From positions 1 to 64,000 of the forward strand of contig UQMD01000012.1 of assembly GCA_900542155.1 (NCBI GenBank): 64,000 nt of DNA, in the 5' to 3' direction. Shown here piece by piece: positions 34,313-43,500 of this stretch. The position numbers and the translations under genes are program-made. The notes below the pieces were generated by a model. It did no database searches. It was not told where the DNA came from and was given only the letters and a program-made list of their open reading frames with translations. The number at the start of each line of letters is the position of its first letter. Positions within the stretch are counted from its first letter, which is position 1. The stretch is from an uncultured Collinsella sp. (GTDB lineage: Bacteria; Actinomycetota; Coriobacteriia; Coriobacteriales; Coriobacteriaceae).

Positions 34313-35128
34313 ATGAGTGATTTCCATATGGTGGTGTGCGTCAAGGCGGTGCCCGGAAGCACCGAGGTCAAGATGGACCCCAAGACCAATACTATCGTGC
34401 GTGATGGCAAGCAGGCGGTCATTAATCCCTTCGATGCAAGTGCTCTCGAATGTGCGCTAGCGCTGAAGGACGACTTTATCGGCTTTGGCATGGACGTGCG
34501 TGTGACGGTGGTGTCGATGGGCATCCCCGCGACCGAATCGCTGCTGTGCGACTGCATCGCCCGCGGTGCCGACGACGCGCTGCTGCTGACCGACCGAGCC
34601 TTTGCGGGCGCCGATACCCTAGCCACCACCTATGCCCTCAAATGCGGCATCGAGGCACTCGATGAGGACTTTGACCTGCTCATCTGCGGCAAGATGGCAG
34701 TGGACGGCGATACGGCCCAGATCGGCCCCGAGCTGGCCGGCGCCTTTGGGGTCCCCTGCGTGACCGACGTGAGCTGTGTGCAGAGCGCGGGATTTACGAC
34801 GTGTGGCTCGCTGGCGCTCGTCCACGGCTGCGATGCCGGCGAGGAGACGGTGTACCTGGAGATGCCGTGTGCGATGACGACTGCCAAGGAGATTGGCCAG
34901 CTGCGCATGCCGAGTATTGCCGGTATTCGCGCGGCCGAGGATGCAGACGTGCGCGTGGCCAGCGCTGCCGACGTAAACGCCGATCCTTCGCGTTGCGGCC
35001 TTGCCGGATCACCGACGCAGGTCGTGCACTCGTTTGTGCCCGACCGTGACCAAACGTGCGAGGCCGTTGAGGGAACGGCGTCCGAGCAGGCGGTAAAACT
35101 TGCCAAGATTATCGAGGGGATGGCATAG
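34313..35128 (+). CDS. etfB: Electron transfer flavoprotein, beta subunit
   Basis: 271 residues of the ETF beta family: MVVCVKAVPGST at the start, the family signature DADLTVTxM-like region and the flavin-binding loop (KMAVDGDTAQIGPELA). Two bases separate it from the previous stop when the ATG at 34313 is used (a GTG at 34307 overlaps). Together with EtfA it forms a flavin dimer that takes electrons from, or bifurcates electrons between, its partner dehydrogenase and ferredoxin/NAD. Confidence 0.92.
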   Translation: MSDFHMVVCVKAVPGSTEVKMDPKTNTIVRDGKQAVINPFDASALECALALKDDFIGFGMDVRVTVVSMGIPATESLLCDCIARGADDALLLTDRAFAGADTLATTYALKCGIEALDEDFDLLICGKMAVDGDTAQIGPELAGAFGVPCVTDVSCVQSAGFTTCGSLALVHGCDAGEETVYLEMPCAMTTAKEIGQLRMPSIAGIRAAEDADVRVASAADVNADPSRCGLAGSPTQVVHSFVPDRDQTCEAVEGTASEQAVKLAKIIEGMA

Positions 35129-36334
35129 ATGAGCGGGCTGATTATCGATAGCGAAGCCTGCATCGGCTGTGGTCGCTGCGTTCGCGCCTGCGCCTCGGGC
35201 GGCATTGTGGTGGAGGGCGAGCGCCCCAATCGCTGTGCCCGCGTAACCGACGGCTGTATCCTGTGCGGCGGGTGCGTCGACGCCTGCCCCGTCAACGCCA
35301 TCTCGATTGAGCGCGACGAGGCCGCCGGCGCGGCAGACCTTGACGCATATCGAGACATCTGGATCTTCGTGCAGACTGACGAGCACGATGCCGTTGCATC
35401 CGTGGCCTTCGAGCTCATGGGCAAGGGACGCGAGCTTGCCGATGCCCGCGGCTGCCGTCTGGTGGCACTGGTCGGCATGAGCCCCGAGGGCTCACTCGGG
35501 GACCTGGAGCATCTGACTTGCGCCGGTGCGGACGAAGTTCTGGTCTGTCGTGACGAGCGCCTGCGTCAGAACGACGCGGAGGTCTACGCCCGCTTGATCT
35601 GCGATTTGGTAGCCGAGCGCAAGCCCGAGGCCATCCTGTACGGCGCGACCGCCTTTGGTCGCGAGCTGGCGCCCGGTGTGGCCGTGCGCTTGCAGACGGG
35701 TCTTACGGCCGATTGCACGGTGCTTTCTATGGATACGGAGACGGGTCTGCTGCAGCAGACACGCCCGGCGTTTGGCGGCAACCTGATGGCCACCATTATC
35801 TGCCCCAACCACCGTCCTCAGATGGTAACGGTGCGCCCCGGCATCTTTAAGGCGCCCGAGTTTGACTATAGCCGCTCCGGCACGATTACCCAGGTAGTGC
35901 TTGCGGATGACGTTAAGGCCCGCGTCGAGATCTCGATTCCCGCCGAGGAGTGGGGACAGCAGGCCTCAATTGCCGATGCCGAGCGTCTGGTCGTGGTGGG
36001 CCGCGGCATCGGCTCCAAGAAGAATCTGCCCCTGATGCGAAAGCTCGCCGATGCCCTGGGTGCCGAGCTTGGTTGCACGCGTCCCATTGTGGAGGCAGGC
36101 TGGTTGGAGTATCGCCACCAAATTGGCCAGACGGGTGTATCGGTCTCGCCCAAGCTCCTCGTGAGCATCGGTGTCTCGGGCGCTATCCAGCATCTCGCCG
36201 GCATCGGTGGGGCGGAGTGCATTGTCGCCATCAATGAGGACCCGGATGCCCCCATCTTCGGTGCTGCCCAGTATAAGGTCGTCGGCGATGCCGTTGAGAT
36301 CGTTGAGGAGCTGCTGGCTCAGCTTGAGCGCTAA
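35129..36334 (+). CDS. etfA: Electron transfer flavoprotein, alpha subunit with N-terminal two-cluster ferredoxin domain
   Basis: 401 residues. The first ~60 residues carry two 4Fe-4S motifs (CIGCGRCVRAC; CILCGGCVDACP), followed by the ETF alpha core (YGATAFGRELAPGVAVRL; GVSGAIQHLAGI; AINEDPDAPIF). A ferredoxin domain on EtfA is found in electron-bifurcating or confurcating complexes such as the acetogen lactate dehydrogenase and is absent from mitochondrial-type ETF. The start follows the etfB stop with no gap. Confidence 0.93.
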   Translation: MSGLIIDSEACIGCGRCVRACASGGIVVEGERPNRCARVTDGCILCGGCVDACPVNAISIERDEAAGAADLDAYRDIWIFVQTDEHDAVASVAFELMGKGRELADARGCRLVALVGMSPEGSLGDLEHLTCAGADEVLVCRDERLRQNDAEVYARLICDLVAERKPEAILYGATAFGRELAPGVAVRLQTGLTADCTVLSMDTETGLLQQTRPAFGGNLMATIICPNHRPQMVTVRPGIFKAPEFDYSRSGTITQVVLADDVKARVEISIPAEEWGQQASIADAERLVVVGRGIGSKKNLPLMRKLADALGAELGCTRPIVEAGWLEYRHQIGQTGVSVSPKLLVSIGVSGAIQHLAGIGGAECIVAINEDPDAPIFGAAQYKVVGDAVEIVEELLAQLER

Positions 36335-37143
36335 GCGCGCGTCAGCCAGTCGCGCATCTCGTCCTTTAGGCGGCTCCAGGTTGCCTGCGTGGCGGGGTTG
36401 GTAAAGGGCCGCGTAATGCCAAAGGGCGCATCGAGCAGGCGGTGGATATCGCCCTGTTCGCGCGCCAGCGCGCGGCTCGCTGGATAGACGAGCTCAAACA
36501 TAAAGCAGATGAGTCCCACCAGGTAGTCTGCGGGCTCATCGCGCTCATCGCGTGCGACGCAGCGGTGCTCGTCAAAGGCGGTAAGCGCCGGTGCCGAGAA
36601 GTGGCTGGCGAGAAATGCGTCCTCATCCACCTTGAGGATGGTCTCGACGGTGCTGTCGGCGATGGTGCGCATAATGTCGATCTTGTCACCATCGCGCACG
36701 ATATCGCAGAAGCTCCGCGTACGCTCGTCGAGCTGCGCGGGTAGACGAAAATCGCTGTGATAGGCAATGCTCGCTCGGATGAGCTCATCTTCTGCCGGGT
36801 CATCGATAAAGTCGCGGATGCTCGTTACGGCGGGTGCATCGGCGGGATTCTCGCCAAAGAGGACCTCGATGCCCAGCGCTGCATGGCCCATGCTCTCGGC
36901 GTCCTTAAAGGTGTCCCAGCGCCGCAACTGCTCAAAGCGGCCCATATCGTGTAGCAGGCCGCAAAGCCATGCCAGGTCAATATCTTCTGACGACCAGCCC
37001 TGCTCGCGCGCTACGGCATCGCATGCCTCGGCCACGTGGTACGTATGCTCGATTTTGAGCGCGATGCGTGGGTTAGTGGCGTCGTAGGCATCGGTGTAGC
37101 TTTTGAAGGCCGCGCGCGCCCGGTCTCGATCGATAGCTGTCAT
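36331..37143 (-). CDS. HD-domain phosphohydrolase
   Basis: 270 residues of the HD superfamily, with the motif HTYHVAE at about residue 33, WLCGLLHDMGR (HD pair at about 64-65) and a conserved IRDGDKID-type motif as VRDGDKIDIMR (about 149-159). Metal-dependent phosphohydrolase of unassigned substrate, possibly nucleotides. AGGAAG precedes the ATG at 37143. Its stop overlaps the end of etfA by four bases; the two genes converge without a terminator. Confidence 0.8.
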   Translation of the reverse strand: MTAIDRDRARAAFKSYTDAYDATNPRIALKIEHTYHVAEACDAVAREQGWSSEDIDLAWLCGLLHDMGRFEQLRRWDTFKDAESMGHAALGIEVLFGENPADAPAVTSIRDFIDDPAEDELIRASIAYHSDFRLPAQLDERTRSFCDIVRDGDKIDIMRTIADSTVETILKVDEDAFLASHFSAPALTAFDEHRCVARDERDEPADYLVGLICFMFELVYPASRALAREQGDIHRLLDAPFGITRPFTNPATQATWSRLKDEMRDWLTRA

Positions 37144-37269
37144 AATGACTTCCTAAAAAGTTGTGTCTTTCGATCCGGTGGCAATTGTAGGTGAACTCGG
37201 TTGCTGTCGGATGATGATTCTGCCGTGTCGCTACATGCGGCTCGGGGACCTTGTCAGGATGAGAAGCGT

Positions 37270-38082
37270 ATGGTGCTCAAAATCGTTAGAACCGTCTGGC
37301 CAGTGATGCTTACCTATGTTGCAATAGGCGCGCCGTGCGGAATGATCATGGGGCAGACGGGAATGGAACCCTGGATGGTCTTTGCTCTGAGCAGCACGTT
37401 CGTGACGGGCAGCGGGCAGTTTATGATCTGCAATCTGTGGCTGGCAGGTGTGCCTGCGGCGTCGATCGTCGCGAGCGTCGCCGCAATCTCCTCGCGCTTC
37501 GCTCTTTACTCGGCATCGATCGCACCCCATCTGGCGGGCGCCTCGAAGCGTCAGACGCTGGCTGTTGCCGCGACGCTCACCGAGGAGGCATACGGCATCT
37601 CGCTTGCCAAGCTGGTTGAGGGGGAGGATTGGGGCCCGCGCGAATCCTTCGTGCTCAACGTGATCCTCATCGCGACATGGGGCGCTTCGTGCACGATGGG
37701 TGCCATCGTCGGCGCCGTTGGCGATGTTCCCACCGCTATTGCGGGTTTTGTCTGCACATCGCTCTTTATCTGCCTGCTCTTTTCGCAGCGACTGTCGCGC
37801 GGCAATGTCGTAGCTGCCAGTTTGGCTGCGGTGTCCGTCGCCATATGCAAGTTCTTGGGGGGACGAATGCCGGTTGCTCTTGCTGAGGTCGCGCCGCGCT
37901 ATGCCGAGCTTGCGCCCACTGCGTACGCCCAGATCGCCACCGCCGTTATCATCACGGCAATCATGGCTCCGATTCTGACCGGCTGGGTTGACAAGAAGTT
38001 CTGTCAGGGCAAGGAAGACCTGTCGCCCGCCGGTGTCGAGGCCATCGAGGAGGCTGTCGCAACCGATATCGACGGTGAGTAA
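37270..38082 (+). CDS. azlC: AzlC-like branched-chain amino acid exporter subunit
   Basis: 270 residues, multi-pass membrane protein with the AzlC features GxxxGMxxGQTGMEPWMVF and SGQFMICNLWLAG, AISSRFALYSASIAPHL, LTEEAYG. AzlC works with a small AzlD partner to export branched-chain amino acids; no azlD-like frame lies beside it. The ATG at 37270 was chosen because the extra residues of the longer frame (37201) are not AzlC-like. A polar C-terminal tail follows the last helix. Confidence 0.85.
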   Translation: MVLKIVRTVWPVMLTYVAIGAPCGMIMGQTGMEPWMVFALSSTFVTGSGQFMICNLWLAGVPAASIVASVAAISSRFALYSASIAPHLAGASKRQTLAVAATLTEEAYGISLAKLVEGEDWGPRESFVLNVILIATWGASCTMGAIVGAVGDVPTAIAGFVCTSLFICLLFSQRLSRGNVVAASLAAVSVAICKFLGGRMPVALAEVAPRYAELAPTAYAQIATAVIITAIMAPILTGWVDKKFCQGKEDLSPAGVEAIEEAVATDIDGE

Positions 38083-38128
38083 CGGCCGTTGCCGATAATA
38101 GATTCCGGCGTGCAATTCGCGCCGTTCG

Positions 38129-38170
38129 AGCGCCCGAACGAAAGCTGTCTTGCGGTAACGTTCGGGCGCT
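38129..38170. terminator. Hairpin after azlC
   Basis: AGCGCCCGAACG (38129-38140) and CGTTCGGGCGCT (38159-38170) form a perfect 12-base stem with an 18-base loop, 46 bases after the stop. No T run follows directly. Confidence 0.5.
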
Positions 38171-38270
38171 CTGCTATTATTCCCATTACCCCTGCGGAGT
38201 AGGGGGTGTTTGTTGCCCAGACACGAATCGGACGATTCTGACCACTTGGATATTGAAGGGATGGCGTCTA

Positions 38271-39413
38271 GTGGTTAAGGCACTCAAGATCGAGATATTC
38301 CTGCTGTGCATGATTGTTCTTATCGGGCTTGCCGCGCGAAGCCGTCGCTCCCTGTTCTCGAGCACCCAGCAGCTCTTGTTTAGCATGCTCGGCTATACGT
38401 CTGCGGCGTACGTTTTCTTCGATATGATCTGGACGCTTTCGGACGGTTTGGACGGCACGTTGGGCATTGCTGTCAACTGGATTTCCAACGCGGTTTCGTT
38501 TTCGCTCTTTGCCATCGCGTGTCTCATTTGGTTTATCTATTCCGAGACGGTGCAGGGCTCTCGCCTTTTGACCGCGCGCTCTAGAGTGGCGCTTGTAACA
38601 TTGCCTACGGTCTTGGTGGTCGCGCTGGCGTTTACCAGTTACTGGACCCATGCCTTGTTCTACATCGATGCGCAGGGCGTATATCGTCGCGGAGCGCTTT
38701 ATATGATTCAGCCTATCGTTAGCTACTGCTACGTCATATATACGTCCTTGCACGCTTTTGTGCATTCCCTACGGGTTGAAAGCCTGCAAAAGAAGGCCAT
38801 TTATCGTACACTGGCATTCTTCGCTATTCCCGCTCTGGTGGGTGGCACCTTTCAGGTCGCGTTCTCGGTGCCCGGCCTTTGCGTCGGCATAATGATTAGC
38901 ATGTTGCTGCTCTACATCGTCTACCAGGAGCAGCTAATCTCGACCGACCCATTGACTGGCCTCAACAATCGCAACCGTTTTGAGACCTATATGCTGTCGC
39001 TCTTCTCAAATGTGGATCAGGCCGAAGATGTGTATCTGCTCATGATGGACGCTGACGGCTTTAAGCAGATTAACGATCGCTATGGACATGTGGAGGGCGA
39101 CCATGCCCTCCAGGTCGTATCTGCTACGCTCAAAGAGGTCTGCTCGGCGTCTGGTGGCTTTATCGCACGTTATGGCGGCGATGAGTTCGTGGTGCTTCAA
39201 AAGGCAGCGGCGGAGCAGGACATCATGGACCTGTGTTCGGCGATTAACGACGAGCTCGCTCGTGCCGAGGTGCCGTATGCATTGCGGATGTCCATTGGTT
39301 ACGCGCGGGTCGGCGATAGTGTTGATACCTGGCAAGACTTACTTCGCGCTGCCGATGCGGAGCTCTACCGCGTCAAGGCCGAGAAAAAGAAAGCCGGCGT
39401 TCAGATACGCTAG
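38271..39413 (+). CDS. Membrane-bound GGDEF diguanylate cyclase
   Basis: 380 residues. The first ~225 form about six or seven membrane helices, a sensor of unknown ligand. The GGDEF domain occupies the rest, with DPLTGLNNR, DADGFKQIND and the intact catalytic YGGDEF at about 301-306, so it should make c-di-GMP. The inhibitory RxxD motif usually found just upstream is replaced by ASGG, so product inhibition there is unlikely. GTG start with AAGGGA 9 bases upstream. Confidence 0.88.
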   Translation: MVKALKIEIFLLCMIVLIGLAARSRRSLFSSTQQLLFSMLGYTSAAYVFFDMIWTLSDGLDGTLGIAVNWISNAVSFSLFAIACLIWFIYSETVQGSRLLTARSRVALVTLPTVLVVALAFTSYWTHALFYIDAQGVYRRGALYMIQPIVSYCYVIYTSLHAFVHSLRVESLQKKAIYRTLAFFAIPALVGGTFQVAFSVPGLCVGIMISMLLLYIVYQEQLISTDPLTGLNNRNRFETYMLSLFSNVDQAEDVYLLMMDADGFKQINDRYGHVEGDHALQVVSATLKEVCSASGGFIARYGGDEFVVLQKAAAEQDIMDLCSAINDELARAEVPYALRMSIGYARVGDSVDTWQDLLRAADAELYRVKAEKKKAGVQIR

Positions 39414-39511
39414 AAAAAGGGGCGCACGCTTGCGTGCGTGGCGGCCCTCAGCTCACCGATGTACTCCAATAAGCTAAAGTGTGCGAACAACCTCTCAAAA
39501 AAGTGAGCTCG

Positions 39512-40447
39512 CTAGGCCTTTTTGGGTTTGTTGACGATGACGATGCCGCCGCAGACCAACAGCAGGGCAACGATGACGGTAACGGGGCTCGTGCCAGCGC
39601 CCTCGCCGAGCAGCAGCGCGCTCAGCAGCACGCCAAAGACTGGGTTCATAAAGCCAAAGACCGAAACGCGGCTTACGGGGTTGACGGCAAGCAGGCGCGA
39701 CCACAGCGAGTACGCGACCGCGGAGATAAGCGCCATGTAGATGATGAGCGCGATGGCGGGGGCAATCGCTGTGGGGGAGAGCGTGCCGCCCATCAAAAAG
39801 CCGATGGCGGTGAGGACCAGGCCGCCGACCAAGAACTGCCACCCGGCAAGCAAGACGCCGTCGTGCTCGCGCGAGAAGATGCCGATCAGGCAGGTCGAAA
39901 GGGCACCCGCGACGGTGGAGGCCAGGATAAAGCCCTCGCCGTCGAGCGTAAAGCCAAAGGTACCGTCCGCGCCCGAAAGGTTGACGAGCGCGACGCCGGC
40001 AAAGCCCAGTACGCAGCCGAGCACCTTGGCCGCATCGAGCTTTTCGGTGTGAAACGCCAGGGCGGCAAAGAGGATGGCCAAGAAGTTGGCGCTGGCCTCG
40101 ATGATGGAGCTCGACATGGCGCTGGCGCGCGAGAGTCCCAGGTAGAAAAAGAAGTACTGCCCGATAGTCTGGAAGAGCGACAACGTGAGGATAGACTTGA
40201 TATCGCGCGCTTGCGGAACGAGCGGGCGGCGCTGGGCCACGCTCATGCCGACAATGACCAGCATGCCGGCAAGGGTGAAGCGCAGACCCGCGAAGAGCAG
40301 CTGCGAGGCGCTGTCGTGCGCGGGAATGCCAAAGAGGCCGTAGCCGATCTTGATGCAGGGAAAAGCCGACCCCCAGAGCGCGCAGCAGACGAGGCAGCCC
40401 AGGATGAGCCCGGGCAGGGTGGCGAGATACGGCTTGCGGCTTTCCAT
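39512..40447 (-). CDS. EamA/DMT-family transporter
   Basis: 311 residues, ten hydrophobic helices in two EamA halves (about 12-145 and 160-305) as in the drug/metabolite exporters (SSSIIEASANFLAILFAALAF; VSVFGFMNPVFGVLLSALLLGE). Export of metabolites or amino acids is usual. AAGGA lies 4 bases before the ATG at 40447. The 98-base gap to the diguanylate cyclase holds only a weak hairpin at 39423-39438. Confidence 0.85.
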   Translation of the reverse strand: MESRKPYLATLPGLILGCLVCCALWGSAFPCIKIGYGLFGIPAHDSASQLLFAGLRFTLAGMLVIVGMSVAQRRPLVPQARDIKSILTLSLFQTIGQYFFFYLGLSRASAMSSSIIEASANFLAILFAALAFHTEKLDAAKVLGCVLGFAGVALVNLSGADGTFGFTLDGEGFILASTVAGALSTCLIGIFSREHDGVLLAGWQFLVGGLVLTAIGFLMGGTLSPTAIAPAIALIIYMALISAVAYSLWSRLLAVNPVSRVSVFGFMNPVFGVLLSALLLGEGAGTSPVTVIVALLLVCGGIVIVNKPKKA

Positions 40448-40472
40448 GATGTCCTTCCTGTATGCGCGAAGC

Positions 40473-40508
40473 AAAAAAGAACCCGCCACCGGGCGTGCCG
40501 GTGGCGGG
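40473..40508 (-). terminator. Terminator of purL
   Basis: On the minus strand the 11-base stem CCCGCCACCGG/CCGGTGGCGGG (40508-40482) is followed within four bases by six T (40478-40473). It lies 38 bases after the purL stop and just upstream of the transporter gene. Confidence 0.85.
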
Positions 40509-40546
40509 TGTTGTTACCCGAGGGGATTGTACCCGATGGGATAGCT

Positions 40547-43500
40547 TTAAGCGAAGTAGGCCACGCCGCTCTCAAAGATCGGCATGAACTTATCGCCGGG
40601 GACATGCTCGGGCACGTTGCGGTACAGGTTGTCGCCGCGGCGCTCGGCATGGCCCATCTTGCCCAGGACGCGGCCGTCGGGGCTCGTGATGCCCTCGATG
40701 GCGAGTGCGGAGCCGTTGGGGTTGACGGAGAGATCCATGCTGGGCTTGCCGTTCTCGCCCACGTACTGCGTGGCGACCTGGCCGTTGGCGATCAGCTGGG
40801 CGAGCACTTCGTCATTGGCGACAAAGCGGCCCTCGCCGTGGCTGATGGCGACGGTGTAGGGGTCGTCCAGGCTGCACTGCGACAGCCACGGGGACAAGTT
40901 GGACGAGATGCGGGTGCGCACCAGACGGCTCTGGTGGCGACCGATGGTGTTGAACGTCAACGTGGGCGTATCGGGCGTGGCGTCGACGATGTCGCCGTAG
41001 GGCACCAGGCCGAGCTTGATCAGGGCCTGGAAGCCGTTGCAGATGCCCAGCATCAGGCCATCGCGGGCCTTGAGCAGGTCGCGGACTGCCTCGGTGACCT
41101 CGGGAGCGCGGAAGAACGCCGTGATGAACTTGGCGGAGCCGTCGGGCTCGTCGCCGCCCGAGAAGCCGCCGGGGATCATAACGATCTGGCTTGCACGGAT
41201 GCGGCGGGCAAGCTCGCGGGTGCTCTCGGCGACGGCCTCGGGCGTGAGGTTGTTGATCACGAAGGTGTCGGCCTCGGCACCGGCGGCACGGAAGGCGCGG
41301 GCGCTGTCGTACTCGCAGTTGTTGCCGGGGAACACGGGGATGATCACGCGCGGGCGGGCGATCTTGGCGCCGCCGTACACGTGGATATCCTTGGCGCGGA
41401 AGTCGATGGTCTCGACCTCGGGGGTCTTGCCGGCGCTGCGGTAGGCGAAGACGCCCTCGATGCCGCTCTCCCAGGCCTCCTGGAGCTCGGCGAGCTCGAT
41501 GACCTCGGAGCCGGTGTCGATGACATAGCCCTCGACGGTGGTGCCCAGGGGCTCGACGACAACGCCGTCGGCGACCTCGGGCAGCTCGGCATTCTCGGCG
41601 AGCTCGACGATAAAGCTACCGTAGAGCGGGGTGAAGAGGCTCTCCACGTCTACATCCTCGGCAAGCTCGATACCGATCTGGTTACCGACGCACATCTTAA
41701 AGAGGCTCTCGGCGCCGCAGCCGTAGCCGGGCGTGGAGATGGCCAGGGCGTTGCCGGTAGCAGTGAGCGCCTCGACGGCGTCAAACGCGGCGAGCAGCTG
41801 CTGCGCATCGGGGCGGTAGTCCTCGCCATAGGTGGCGGGGGCGATGCGGACGACGCGGTGCGTGAGGCCCTTGAACTCGGGCGAGACGGCGCGGGCGGCC
41901 TTGCCCACGGCGCCGGCGAAGCTGATCAGGGTCGGCGGAACGTTGAGCTCGCCGGCCTCGTCCTCAAACGAACCGCTCATGGAGTCCTTGCCGCCGATGG
42001 CGCCGGCACCCAGGTCGACCTGGGCCATAAGGGCACCCAGGACGGCAGCCATGGGCTTGCCCCAGCGCTCTGCTTCGGTGCGCAGGCGCTCGAAGTACTC
42101 CTGGAAGGAGAGGTAGGCGCGCTTGTGCTCAAAGCCGGCGGCAACGAGCTTGGCGATGGACTCGACCACGGACAGGTAGGCGCCCGCAAACTGGTCGGCC
42201 TCCATCAAATAGGGGTTGAAGCCCCATGCCATGGCACTCGCCGTGGTGGTCTCGCCGTCCACGGGGAACTTGGCGACCATGGCCGAGCTGGGGGTGAGCT
42301 GCGTCTTGCCGCCAAAGGGCATGAGCACGGTCGCGGCGCCGATGGTGGAGTCGAAGCGCTCGGAAAGGCCCTTGTTAGAAGCGACGTTGAGGTCGGTGAC
42401 GAGCGAGGTCATGCGCTCGGCAAGCGTGGTGCCGGCCCAGCTGGGCTGCCACACGCTACGGGCGCACACGTGGGCGACCTGGTGCTTGGGTGCGCCGTTA
42501 GAGTTGAGGAACTCGCGGGACAGGTCGACGATGGCGACGCCGTTCCAGGCCATGCGCATGCGCGGCTCGGCGGTAACCTCGGCGATAACGGTCGCCTCGA
42601 GGTTCTCCTCGGCGGCGTAGCCCATGAACTCCTCGACGTCACCGTCGGCGACGGCGCAGGCCATGCGTTCCTGGGATTCAGAGATGGCAAGCTCGGTGCC
42701 GTCAAGACCGTCGTACTTTTTGGTCACGGTATCAAGGTCGACATACAGGCCGTCGGCAAGCTCGCCTACGGCGACCGAGACACCGCCGGCGCCAAAGTCG
42801 TTGCAGCGCTTGATCAGACGGCAGGCATCGCCGCGGCGGAACAGGCGCTGCAGCTTGCGCTCGACCGGGGCGTTGCCCTTCTGGACCTCGGCGCCCGATG
42901 TCTCGATGGACTCGGTGTTCTGGGTCTTGGAGGAGCCGGTGGCACCGCCGATGCCGTCACGGCCGGTGCGGCCGCCCAACAGGATGATCTTGTCGGTGGG
43001 GGCGGGGCACTCGCGACGCACGTGGTTTGCCGGGGTAGCGCCCACGACGGCGCCGACCTCCATGCGCTTGGCGACGTAGCCGGGGTGATAGAGTTCGTTG
43101 ACCTGACCGGTGGCAAGGCCGATCTGGTTGCCGTAGCTGGAGTAGCCGGCGGCAGCGGTGGTTACGAGCTTGCGCTGCGGCAGCTTGCCCTCGAGCGTCT
43201 CGGACACGGGGACGGTGGGGTCGCCGGCGCCGGTGACACGCATGGCCTGGTACACGTAGCTGCGGCCCGACAGCGGGTCGCGGATGGCACCGCCCACGCA
43301 GGTGGCGGCACCGCCGAAGGGCTCGATCTCGGTCGGGTGGTTGTGGGTCTCGTTCTTAAAGAGGAACAGCCAGTCCTGGTCCTCGCCGTCGACATCGACC
43401 TTCACCTTGACGGTGCAGGCGTTGATCTCCTCGGACTCGTCGACATCGGTCATGACGCCGGTCTTCTTGAGGTACTTGGCGCCGATGGTGCCCATGTCCA

